Shown: positions 1-6,391 of the stretch, piece by piece
Numbering within the stretch: position 1 is the stretch's first letter
Layout of the letters: the number at the start of each line of letters is the position of its first letter
Assembly (NCBI GenBank): GCA_910589135.1
Contig: CAJUSL010000032.1
Coordinates: 9,702 to 16,702 of the forward strand
Source: an uncultured Eggerthellaceae bacterium
Lineage (GTDB): Bacteria > Actinomycetota > Coriobacteriia > Coriobacteriales > Eggerthellaceae
Direction: 5' to 3'
Length of the DNA stretch: 7,001 nt
Notes under the pieces: model-generated
Told to the model about the DNA's origin: nothing
Database searches by the model: none
Seen by the model: the letters and a program-made list of their open reading frames with translations, nothing else
Translations under genes and position numbers: made by a program

Positions 1-815
1 GAGTTCTTCTTCTTGCGCGTGGAGTCGTCGGCCTCGTTCTTCATCTCGAACATGATGGAGACCAGCTCGACGCCGTCCTCGTCGAATTCGCGGAAGATGT
101 AGTCGCCCTTGGTTCCCTCGACGGTCTCGGTGTCCTTGGCGAACTGGGCCCGCGGGAAGGCGAGCGCACGTATCTGGTTGAATTCCGTCTCGCAGTGCTG
201 CTCGAGGCTCTCGCCCAGCAGCTTCACGGTGATCTTGCTGCGCATCTCGCGCATGTTCGTGATCTCCTGGTCGCGGGCGCGGATCTCGGCATCCTTCGCC
301 GACAGCAGGTTCTGCAGGTCGGCCTGCGACTCGACCAGGTCGGCTTTTGCCTGCGCCTTGACCTGCTTGAGTTCGAGCGTGTGCTGCTGCTTGGCGGCGT
401 CCAGCTCAAGCTTGAGCCGCTCCGACGCGGCCACGGCGTCGGCGGTGACGTCCTTCAGCTGCGACTCGTGCTTGAGCCGCGCCGACTCCATCTCGGCGTC
501 GTGGGCGGCCTTGGCGGCCTGCAAGTCGGCCTTGCGCTGCGATTCGGCCGCTTTGAGCTCGGCCTTCAGCTTTTCGACGTCGGCCTTCGCGTCCGCGGCG
601 GCCTGCCTCCGCTCGAAATCGACCTGTGTCTCCAGTTCGGCGATGCGCCGGTCCTTGTCTGCCGAGGCCAGCTCGCCCTCGGCCTTCGCGAGCTCGACCC
701 CCTGCCTGATGGCGGAATCGAACTCGGCGTCGCGCACCTGCTTGGCGATGTCGGCCCAGTCGGACTCGTCCACCTGGAACTGCGCCCCGCATTTGGGGCA
801 TCTGATCTCGTTCAT
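1..815 (-). CDS. DUF2130 domain protein (3' end beyond window)
   Basis: Partial gene: 271 codons are visible from the ATG at 815-813 and no stop is reached before the left edge. Read directly, the protein starts MNEIRCPKCGAQFQVDE, with a CPKC pair (Cys6, Cys9) resembling a small zinc ribbon. A long Ala/Lys/Glu-rich stretch (about residues 30-190) follows and should form a coiled coil. The conserved block comes last: SLEQHCETEFNQIRALAF, then KGDYIF (236-241) and SIMFEMKNE (253-261). This order is typical of the DUF2130 family. Asp238 with Glu257-x-Lys259 resembles a PD-(D/E)XK nuclease core; nuclease activity is inference, not established for this protein. The ATG overlaps the upstream oxidoreductase stop as ATGA, so translation is probably coupled. 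An AAGGA lies 11 bases upstream, a rather long spacing. The family call is sure; the function is unknown. Confidence 0.9.
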   Translation of the reverse strand, partial: MNEIRCPKCGAQFQVDESDWADIAKQVRDAEFDSAIRQGVELAKAEGELASADKDRRIAELETQVDFERRQAAADAKADVEKLKAELKAAESQRKADLQAAKAAHDAEMESARLKHESQLKDVTADAVAASERLKLELDAAKQQHTLELKQVKAQAKADLVESQADLQNLLSAKDAEIRARDQEITNMREMRSKITVKLLGESLEQHCETEFNQIRALAFPRAQFAKDTETVEGTKGDYIFREFDEDGVELVSIMFEMKNEADDSTRKKKN

Positions 816-2110
816 CGGGCACCCAGTCCTTCGAGGATGCGCAGCGTCAGCATGGCGCCGGTGTCGTAGGCCACGCCGCCTTCCTCGTCCACGTCGCTCA
901 CCACGTTGAAGCCGACGAGCTGCGGGGGCTGGCCGCCCTCGCGTTCGCGGTAGACGTACACCACCGTCATGTCGCTGCCTTCGCGCACCTCGACGCGCGT
1001 GCCGGGGCCCGCGTCCGTCACGCCGGCCGAGATGAACAGCGTTCCGTCCACCGCGATGGTGTTGGACGAGATGGAGCCCGGGAAGGCATCCGCCTCCTGC
1101 GGCGTGCGCCCGGCAAGCTCGCAGGCAACCGCCCGGCCCGCCACGGCGCCCTGCACCGCCGCGTTCTTCCAGACGCCCACGATGCGACGCTGGCCGCTGA
1201 CGAGCTCGAGGGCCTGGGCGACGTCGCCCGCCGCATAGACATCTGGGTCGCTGGTGCGCATGAACTCGTCGACGAGCAGCCCCTGGTCCGCCTCGAGGGC
1301 GCCGTCCTGCACGAACGGCAGGTTGCAGCGCATGCCGTGCGCGACTGCCACCTCGTCGAACTCGTCCACGTCGCCGTTGCTGAACGCAACCGCCAGCGTG
1401 CGGCCTTCCGGGACGTCCGCGCCTTCGCGCATCCGCACGTCGGCGATGGTCTGCCCGAGCCTGAGCCGCACGCCCTTGGCCGCAAGCCCCCGCTCGAAGC
1501 GCTCGGCCGCAGCCGGAAGCGCGTTGTAGTCGAGCACGTGGGGGTTCATGCCCACCAGCGTGACCTGCTTGCCCTGCGCAAGGCATGCCTCCACCGTCTT
1601 CAGCGCCACCATGGACGCGCCACTGACCAGCACGCGCTTGCAGGCGGGGTCGGCCAAGGCCGTCTTCAGGCGCTCGGCGTCGCCCATGGAGTGCAGCACC
1701 AAAGGATCGTAGCCGCAGCCGTCCGGAAACCCTGCGGTAGACGGAGACGAGCCAGAGGCTATCACGCACTTGGCGTACGGGAAGTCTCCCCGGTCGGTGC
1801 GCACCACGTGCGCCTCGACGTCCAAGCCCGTGACGGCGCAGCCGTTGTGCACGTTCAGGCGCAGCTCGGCCACCTCCTGCTCGGTCCACGGAAAGCATTC
1901 GTCGAACGGCCGCATGCCGCCTGCGTAATAGGACGTCAGGATGGGGCTGTACGGCAGCGTGTCGAGATCGGAGAACACGTCGACGGGGCCTTCGTAACCC
2001 GCACGGCGAAGCCCCACGGCAGCGTTGAAGCCCGCCACCCCGAACCCGATGACCGCAACCGGCGCGCCGGCCGCAGCGTGGGAATCAACAGCGTTCACTT
2101 CGTTGGTCAT
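812..2110 (-). CDS. FAD-dependent pyridine-nucleotide-type oxidoreductase
   Basis: 432 residues. An N-terminal FAD Rossmann motif VAVIGFGVAGFNAA (glycines 22, 24, 27) is followed by the segment LPYSPILTSYYAGG. The second FAD-contacting motif, DVYAAGD (290-296), follows near residue 295. The C-terminal domain (about 340-432) resembles the dimerisation domain of NADH oxidase, rubredoxin reductase and NirB-type flavoproteins. No CxxxxC redox disulfide is present. The central NAD(P) loop is unusual: residues 162-171 read VSGASMVALK where the family normally has GxGxxGxE, so NAD(P)H use is uncertain. The gene follows the Fe-S gene by 9 bases, and its Shine-Dalgarno AAGGAG overlaps the TAA stop of that gene, implying coupled production. 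It probably passes electrons to or from the CCG/ferredoxin protein. The substrate is unknown. Confidence 0.93.
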   Translation of the reverse strand: MTNEVNAVDSHAAAGAPVAVIGFGVAGFNAAVGLRRAGYEGPVDVFSDLDTLPYSPILTSYYAGGMRPFDECFPWTEQEVAELRLNVHNGCAVTGLDVEAHVVRTDRGDFPYAKCVIASGSSPSTAGFPDGCGYDPLVLHSMGDAERLKTALADPACKRVLVSGASMVALKTVEACLAQGKQVTLVGMNPHVLDYNALPAAAERFERGLAAKGVRLRLGQTIADVRMREGADVPEGRTLAVAFSNGDVDEFDEVAVAHGMRCNLPFVQDGALEADQGLLVDEFMRTSDPDVYAAGDVAQALELVSGQRRIVGVWKNAAVQGAVAGRAVACELAGRTPQEADAFPGSISSNTIAVDGTLFISAGVTDAGPGTRVEVREGSDMTVVYVYREREGGQPPQLVGFNVVSDVDEEGGVAYDTGAMLTLRILEGLGAR

Positions 2111-2119
2111 TGCCGCTCC

Positions 2120-3367
2120 TTACGCGAAAACCTGGTTGAGCCACGGGCCGTACTCGCCCTCGTACATGCCTTGCAGCTGGGCGAACACCTTCGGCCAGTC
2201 GAACTGGTTCCGGAACATCAGCTCGGCGTAGTGCTTGTTCTGCACGTCGCGCGGCGCGCCCATCAGCTGCGCCGCATAGGTGTAGGTGCAGGTGGGGCAC
2301 ATGGTGACCACGGTGGAACCGTCCTCGGCGAAGGACAGCTTGCTGTCGGCCTGGGCCGCCTGGCGGTTGGGGTCGAACGCGCTGACGGCGCCTCCAGCCC
2401 CGCAGCAGCCATGAAAGACCGTGCGCGCCTCGCTGCCGATCCCCAGCGCCCCGCACGTTTCCTCGAGATAGGACCCGTCGCGGTCCTGGCACGACTTCGA
2501 CACGCAGAACGGCGTGTCGGGAAGCGCCTGCTTGGGCTGGAAGCCGTGCTCGGCAAGGTATCCCGCAAGCAGCCTTACCTCGACGTCGAGGCCATGCCGC
2601 GCAAGGGTCGCACGCATGGCGTTCGCGCAGCCCGGGCACACGCACACCATCGTCTTCGCGCCCGAGAAGGCGACCTCGTCGGCGATCTTGTCGCACAGCG
2701 CCTCGGCGCGGTCGAAGAACCCGGCGCTCTTCAGCGGCGATCCGCAACAGTGGTCGATCAGGGTGGTCTTGCCGCCCGCGTCCTGCACCGCGTCGAATAT
2801 CTCGCGCGTCAGGCCAGGCGCATAGGCCGCAAGCGAGCAGCCTGGGAAGAACGCGACCTCGCAATCGTCTTCCGCACCATGCTCGTCGTTGGCGACATGG
2901 CGGGTGAGGTCGCCCAGGTAAATGCCGTAGATGGCGCGGTACGCCGTGAAGATGTCCCATTCCTGGTCGACCTGCACGCTGGTCCAGGCGAACCGGGGAA
3001 TGAGCCCCAGGTCCTGGAAGTCGACGCGCGCGTTGTAGACCAGGTCGCACACGTCGTTGTGCGCGAAGCACGTGTTCTTGCACGAGGTGCAGAAGAAGCA
3101 GCCGCGCACCGCCTGCACCAGCCGCGGGTTTCCAGCTATGGCGTAGGCCAAATCCTCCTGCGTGTCCGACTCACGTTCGGCGGCGAGCAGCGCCTTGGCG
3201 ATGTCGCCCAACGTCATGTCGGCGGCAGTGAGCGACGGGCACGCATTCGTGCAGCGTCCGCACTGCGTGCAGGTTCCAAGGAAGTCCCAGTAGGCACCCG
3301 AGCGGGCCAGCTTGCCCTCCGCCTGCTCCGGCGTTGCGTCATGCATGTCGTTCTCGTTGGAGTTCAT
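2120..3367 (-). CDS. Fe-S protein, ferredoxin plus two CCG domains (HdrD/GlpC-like)
   Basis: 415 residues. Two [4Fe-4S] ferredoxin motifs come first: CTQCGRCTNAC (Cys33, 36, 39, 43) and CFFCTSCKNTC (Cys90, 93, 96, 100). Two cysteine-rich CCG domains follow. The first uses Cys177, Cys207-Cys208-Gly and Cys244-x2-Cys247. The second uses Cys288, Cys321-Cys322-Gly and Cys357-x2-Cys360. All key cysteines are intact. This arrangement is that of heterodisulfide reductase subunit D, GlpC and glycolate/lactate oxidase Fe-S subunits, in which CCG domains bind Fe-S centres for disulfide chemistry or relay electrons. No membrane segment is visible, so the protein is probably cytoplasmic. The chosen start has GAAAGGGAG six bases upstream; an in-frame Met at residue 8 is a weaker alternative. 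It leads a three-gene cluster with the flavoprotein and DUF2130 genes. The biological substrate is unknown. Confidence 0.93.
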   Translation of the reverse strand: MNSNENDMHDATPEQAEGKLARSGAYWDFLGTCTQCGRCTNACPSLTAADMTLGDIAKALLAAERESDTQEDLAYAIAGNPRLVQAVRGCFFCTSCKNTCFAHNDVCDLVYNARVDFQDLGLIPRFAWTSVQVDQEWDIFTAYRAIYGIYLGDLTRHVANDEHGAEDDCEVAFFPGCSLAAYAPGLTREIFDAVQDAGGKTTLIDHCCGSPLKSAGFFDRAEALCDKIADEVAFSGAKTMVCVCPGCANAMRATLARHGLDVEVRLLAGYLAEHGFQPKQALPDTPFCVSKSCQDRDGSYLEETCGALGIGSEARTVFHGCCGAGGAVSAFDPNRQAAQADSKLSFAEDGSTVVTMCPTCTYTYAAQLMGAPRDVQNKHYAELMFRNQFDWPKVFAQLQGMYEGEYGPWLNQVFA

Positions 3368-3463
3368 AGGCTCCCTTTCGCCGCAGAGTTTTGTTCAGTC
3401 TACCATCCTGCGGGCACTATGGCCGCAAAGGGCAGGCGGAAGAAACAACCACACCTTGCGCCC
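3368..3463 (-). promoter_or_regulatory. Intergenic gap with possible extended -10 promoter for the Fe-S/FAD cluster
   Basis: These 96 bases between the rhuM stop and the Fe-S gene start are the only sizeable gap in the minus-strand genes. On the minus strand, TGG followed by TAGACT (TAGACT at 3402-3397) fits an extended -10 element with four of six matches to TATAAT, and would give a leader of roughly 20-25 bases ending in a good Shine-Dalgarno. I see no convincing -35 at 16-18 bases. No clear terminator for rhuM is present either: only a long-looped, bulged CGCAAGG/CCTTTGCG pairing without a T tract. Read-through from rhuM therefore remains possible. Confidence 0.3.
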
Positions 3464-4426
3464 TCATTCATTGGCGCCGCTCTCAAGCGTCCTTATCGCG
3501 CGATCGAAGTCGCTTTCCAGCTCCCTCATCTCTTGGGCCCGGTAAGCCTCGAACTCTTCTTCGGCCTTCGCGATGGCCTGTTTTCGCGAAACGTGACCCT
3601 TTCCTTCGAGCAATGCGCGCCGGGAGTTGACGATTTCTCTGTCGAGCTCCTCTATCCAGTCCCGCATGGTCATCGGCTTTTCCTCCAATGCCTGCAGCTC
3701 CGCATAATCGAGGAAACGCGACACCAGCAGGTTCAGGGTCTGCAGCTCCTTCTCCGTCAGGTAGTTCTTGGCGATGCGGGTGTCCTCCCGCGTTATGTAG
3801 CCTCCGTCGAAATTGGTCATGCCGACCATCGGCTTGTCGCGATCGACGCGCTCGTAAATCACCTCCGCCGCCGTGTGCTCATGGGCGGCATAGTGCAGCT
3901 TGTTCTGCACCGTCGCAAAAAAGGCCCGCGTCGCATCCGCCTTCGGGTCATAGTCCAGAGCCGTCGCATAGATGTCCGTAACCTGCTGGTAAAGGTTGCG
4001 TTCGCTCGAGCGTATGTCCCGGACGCGCTGCAGCAATTCCCGGAAATACCGGCTGCGACCATCCTTAAGGCGATGGTCGTTGAGAGAGAAGCCCTTGACG
4101 GCATATTCTTTCAGGACGCGCGTCGCCCATTGCCGAAACCGCACTCCTTGCTGGGATTTCACGCGGTAGCCGACGGAGATTACGACGTCGAGGCTGTATA
4201 TCGTTACGGGTTTGTCCGAATTTGCAATTTGCATTTTTTGCAAATTGCCTTCCTTCTCCAATTCACCCTCTTCGAAAACGTTCTTCACATGGCGGGAAAC
4301 GGTGGAAACGTCTCGTCCGAACAGAGAGCTCATTTGTTCTTGGGTAAGCCACACCGTCTCGCCGTCCAGCTGGACATCAAGACGAATCTGGCCGTCTTCC
4401 GACTCGTAGATTTCAAGGCTGCTCAT
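3464..4426 (-). CDS. RhuM family protein
   Basis: 320 residues. The N-terminal part has a DNA-binding-like helix-turn-helix segment, WLTQEQMSSLFGRDVSTVSR (26-45), as in phage antirepressor-like proteins. The conserved RhuM blocks follow: QKMQIANSDKPV (63-74), YSLDVVISVGYRVKS (77-91), FRQWATRVLKEY (98-109), SERNLYQQVTDIYATALDYD (141-160) and FFATVQNKLHYAAHEHTAAE (169-188). A charged, probably coiled C-terminus (about 255-315) ends it. The family is named after a Salmonella pathogenicity-island protein and is common on genomic islands and beside restriction-modification genes; its biochemical role is unknown. I start at 4426 because AAGGGAG lies eight bases upstream and residue 1 begins the family homology; the longer open frame upstream is a shadow of nfo. 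It follows nfo by 26 bases and has lower G+C than its neighbours (40% in one 60-base line), hinting at acquisition. Confidence 0.9.
   Translation of the reverse strand: MSSLEIYESEDGQIRLDVQLDGETVWLTQEQMSSLFGRDVSTVSRHVKNVFEEGELEKEGNLQKMQIANSDKPVTIYSLDVVISVGYRVKSQQGVRFRQWATRVLKEYAVKGFSLNDHRLKDGRSRYFRELLQRVRDIRSSERNLYQQVTDIYATALDYDPKADATRAFFATVQNKLHYAAHEHTAAEVIYERVDRDKPMVGMTNFDGGYITREDTRIAKNYLTEKELQTLNLLVSRFLDYAELQALEEKPMTMRDWIEELDREIVNSRRALLEGKGHVSRKQAIAKAEEEFEAYRAQEMRELESDFDRAIRTLESGANE
4224..4248. repeat. Perfect 10-bp inverted repeat with 5-base T/A spacer inside rhuM
   Basis: GCAATTTGCA (4224-4233) and TGCAAATTGC (4239-4248) are exact reverse complements, separated by five T residues. On the coding (minus) strand the element encodes residues in the conserved NLQKMQIAN segment and contains a run of six A. 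It could fold as a hairpin or act as a dyad binding site, but the amino acids are family-conserved, so coding constraint may explain much of it. Confidence 0.6.
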
Positions 4427-4452
4427 CTCGCAGGCTCCCTTCGGCGGCCGTC

Positions 4453-5301
4453 CTACAGCAGCGCCGCGCGGGCGGCGCGGAGGGAGGCTATCTCCTCGCC
4501 GTACTCGGCCACCTTGTCGTGCGGCGTCTCCAGGAAGAACGGCAGGTGGCGCAGGGCCGGGTGAGCCGTGACGGCGGCAAGCGCGTCGAGGCCGATGTGG
4601 CCGCCGCCGATGACCTCGTGGCGGTCCTTGTGCGCGCCGATGGGGTTCTTCGAGTCGTTCAGGTGGATGGCCCGCAGGCGGTCCAACCCGACGACGCGGT
4701 CGAACTCTTCCAGCACGCCGTCCAAATCTCCCACGATGTCGTAGCCGGCCTCCCATACGTGGCAGGTGTCCAGGCACACGCCCATCCGCTCGCTCAGGTC
4801 GACGCGCTCGATGACGGCCGCCAGCTCTTCGAACGTGGCGCCCACCTCGCTCCCCTTCCCCGCCATGGTTTCCAGCAGAAGCGTGGTGGTCTGCCCGGGT
4901 TCAAGCACCTGGTTCAGCGCGTCGGCGATCTTCTCGATGCCCACGTCGGCCCCCTGGCCCACATGCGAGCCCGGGTGCATGTTGTACAGCTGGTGCGGCG
5001 TGGCCTCCATGCGCGCCAGGTCGTCGGCCAGCGTGCTCACGGCGAAGTCGCGCGTGTCGTCCTTGGCGGCCGCCGGATTCAGCGTGTAGGGCGCATGCGC
5101 CAGTATGGTGGCTATGCCGGCGTCACGCGCCAGCTCGACATAGGCCTCCACGTCGGCGGGGTCGATGTCCTTCGCCTTGCCCCCGCGCGGGTTGCGCGTG
5201 AAGAACTGGAAGGTGTTCGCGCCGATCGAGGCCGCCTCGCGGGCCATGTTGGCGTACCCCTTCGAGCACGACAGATGGCAGCCGATGGTGAAGTCGCTCA
5301 T
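4453..5301 (-). CDS. nfo: Deoxyribonuclease IV (endonuclease IV, AP endonuclease)
   Basis: 282 residues, the usual length for the family. The enzyme is a TIM-barrel metal-dependent apurinic/apyrimidinic endonuclease that cuts 5' of abasic sites in base-excision repair, using three zinc ions in the E. coli enzyme. All expected metal ligands are visible: His69 (LAHAPYTLN), His109 (NMHPGSH), Glu144 ([10 protein letters not shown]), Asp178 and His181 ([13 protein letters not shown]), His213 (AIHLNDSK), Asp226 and His228 ([13 protein letters not shown]) and Glu258 (FFLETP). The start at 5301 is preferred over an open-frame extension to 5373: homology begins at [18 protein letters not shown] lies about six bases upstream, and the extension merely overlaps mazG. 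One base separates it from the mazG TAG stop, so the two are surely co-transcribed and probably translationally coupled. The gene itself ends in TAG. Nothing is missing; function is confident. Confidence 0.97.
   Translation of the reverse strand: MSDFTIGCHLSCSKGYANMAREAASIGANTFQFFTRNPRGGKAKDIDPADVEAYVELARDAGIATILAHAPYTLNPAAAKDDTRDFAVSTLADDLARMEATPHQLYNMHPGSHVGQGADVGIEKIADALNQVLEPGQTTTLLLETMAGKGSEVGATFEELAAVIERVDLSERMGVCLDTCHVWEAGYDIVGDLDGVLEEFDRVVGLDRLRAIHLNDSKNPIGAHKDRHEVIGGGHIGLDALAAVTAHPALRHLPFFLETPHDKVAEYGEEIASLRAARAALL
4461..4478. repeat. GC-rich 7-bp palindrome at the 3' end of nfo
   Basis: GCGCCGC (4461-4467) and GCGGCGC (4472-4478) form a perfect inverted repeat with a four-base loop, just before the nfo stop codon and within codons for the RAARAALL tail. 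It lacks a following T tract on either strand, so it is not a standard intrinsic terminator. It could be a weak mRNA hairpin between nfo and rhuM, or simply Ala/Arg codon bias. Confidence 0.4.
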
Positions 5302-5302
5302 C

Positions 5303-6187
5303 CTACGCCTCCTCGGCCTTGGCTGCCTGCCACAGCGCCTCAAGAGCGTCGATGTCCATTTCGCGCAGGTCATCGCCCGACGCCTGTGCCGCGTCTTCCA
5401 TGGCCTCCCAGCGCGTGCGGAACTTCGCGCAGGTGCGGCGCAGCGACTCCTCGGCGCTGATGCCCATGCGGCGCGCGACGTTGACCAGCGTGAACATGAC
5501 GTCGCCGAACTCGAGCTCCACCCGCGACACCGCGTCGGCGTCGTCGTGCAGGATCATGCCCGCCTCGTCCTTGGGCGCGGCGGCGTAGGCCTCCTTCAGC
5601 TCGGCCACCTCCTCGTCCACCTTCGCCCACACGTCGTCGAGCGCCTCCCACTCGAAGCCGACGGCGGCCGCCTTGCGCGATATCTTCTGGGCCTGCATGA
5701 GCGCAGGGAAGTTGACCGACACGCTGTCGAGCAACCCCGGCTCGCGCACGGGCGCGTCGCCCGCGCCGTCGCCTGCGGCCGCCTCCGCGGCCTGCTTCTC
5801 CTGCAGCTTGATCTGATCCCACATGGTGATGACGTCGTTCGCGCTTCCCCCTCGCGCGTCGCCGAACACGTGCGGGTGCCGGCGCACGATCTTCGCGTTG
5901 ACGTCGGCGCACACGTCGTCGATCGTGAACTCGCCTGCGTCCTTCGCTATCTGACTCTGCAGCACGACCTGCAAAAGAACGTCTCCCAGCTCCTCGCGCA
6001 TGTGCGGCACGTCGTCGTGCTCTATGGCGTCGACGGCCTCGTAGGCCTCCTCGAGCATGTTCGACGCAATCGAGGCATGCGTCTGCTCGAGGTCCCATGG
6101 GCAGCCGCCGTCGGGGTTCCTCAGCGCTGCTATCGTTGCCACGAACTCGTCGAATGCGGGGTGCTCCTGGGGCTTCTGGAACGGCAT
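5303..6187 (-). CDS. mazG: Nucleoside triphosphate pyrophosphohydrolase MazG
   Basis: 294 residues with tandem all-alpha MazG domains. The enzyme hydrolyses NTPs and dNTPs to monophosphate and pyrophosphate, a house-cleaning role in the cytoplasm; in E. coli it also modulates ppGpp-related stress. Visible in the first domain are CPWD (29-32), the metal-binding helix pair EEAYE (46-50) with EELGD (65-69), and RRHPHVF (102-108). The second domain has DEEVAEL (191-197) and ELEFGD (224-229), then KFRTRW (255-260). The protein is longer than the roughly 260-residue norm, owing to an Ala/Gly/Asp-rich linker (about 131-149) and a short insert near 204-216. The start ATG at 6187-6185 is preceded by GAGG and GAGGAAG on the minus strand. 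It is the first gene of the mazG-nfo(-rhuM) group and ends in TAG one base before nfo. It diverges from the AarF/UbiB gene. Confidence 0.96.
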   Translation of the reverse strand: MPFQKPQEHPAFDEFVATIAALRNPDGGCPWDLEQTHASIASNMLEEAYEAVDAIEHDDVPHMREELGDVLLQVVLQSQIAKDAGEFTIDDVCADVNAKIVRRHPHVFGDARGGSANDVITMWDQIKLQEKQAAEAAAGDGAGDAPVREPGLLDSVSVNFPALMQAQKISRKAAAVGFEWEALDDVWAKVDEEVAELKEAYAAAPKDEAGMILHDDADAVSRVELEFGDVMFTLVNVARRMGISAEESLRRTCAKFRTRWEAMEDAAQASGDDLREMDIDALEALWQAAKAEEA

Positions 6188-6391
6188 GGCGCCTCACTTC
6201 CTCGCCCGCCACCGCGCGCGCCGAGGCCCTTTCGGCAGGGCCGTTCCGGCACAGGCGGCGCAGGCGTGCGATTCGTTAGAAACAACTGTCTTTCAAGCCA
6301 GCTGCCTGACGCAATTATTCCACATCAACCGATACCATAGGCTCGAGGGGACCTTCCTTCGCACGCACACCACCGAGCAAGCAGGGCGGAC
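6188..6391. promoter_or_regulatory. Divergent intergenic region between mazG and the AarF/UbiB gene
   Basis: This 204-base region must contain promoters for both directions. Its centre, about 6269-6345, is visibly richer in A+T than the flanks. On the minus strand, TGG plus AATAAT (6322-6314) is a possible extended -10 for mazG, which would leave a leader of about 120 bases. On the plus strand, TACCAT (6333-6338) is a weak -10 candidate for the AarF gene. Neither has a good -35, so both are tentative. A perfect 6-bp inverted repeat, GGCCCT (6225-6230) and AGGGCC (6237-6242), lies in the proposed mazG leader and could form a small hairpin. No ORF of its own, tRNA or recognised riboswitch is visible. 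Confidence 0.35.

Noticed and set aside
411..480. CTTGAGCCGC repeated exactly 60 bases apart (411-420 and 471-480)
   Set aside because: Encodes RLK repeats within a coiled coil using the preferred codons; no sign of a larger duplication.
195..869. Plus-strand open frame of 224 codons
   Set aside because: Antisense shadow of the DUF2130 coding sequence, Leu/Arg-rich and without family resemblance.
2085..3083. Minus-strand open frame of 332 codons
   Set aside because: Out-of-frame reading of the Fe-S gene, whose cysteine motifs are perfect in the other frame; Arg-rich low-complexity product.
3404..3463. Possible rho-independent terminator after rhuM
   Set aside because: The only pairing (CGCAAGG with CCTTTGCG) has a bulge, a loop of about 25 bases, and no T tract.
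1337..4564. Plus-strand open frame of 1075 codons
   Set aside because: It lies antisense in the codon-aligned frame to three well-supported genes, crosses their intergenic gaps, is rich in Arg/His/Val, and resembles no family. Absence of TTA/CTA/TCA codons explains it.
4427..4777. 117-residue N-terminal extension of RhuM
   Set aside because: Arg/Pro/Gly-rich out-of-frame reading of nfo; the ATG at 4426 has a strong Shine-Dalgarno and begins the family homology.
5302..5373. 24-residue N-terminal extension of endonuclease IV
   Set aside because: Overlaps the end of mazG, is Arg-rich, and precedes the normal family start; GAGGAGG supports 5301.
4519..5460. Plus-strand open frame of 313 codons
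   Set aside because: Codon-aligned antisense shadow of nfo, whose metal ligands are all intact.
5165..6340. Plus-strand open frame of 391 codons
   Set aside because: Codon-aligned antisense shadow of mazG, with a tail into the intergenic region; no recognisable domain.
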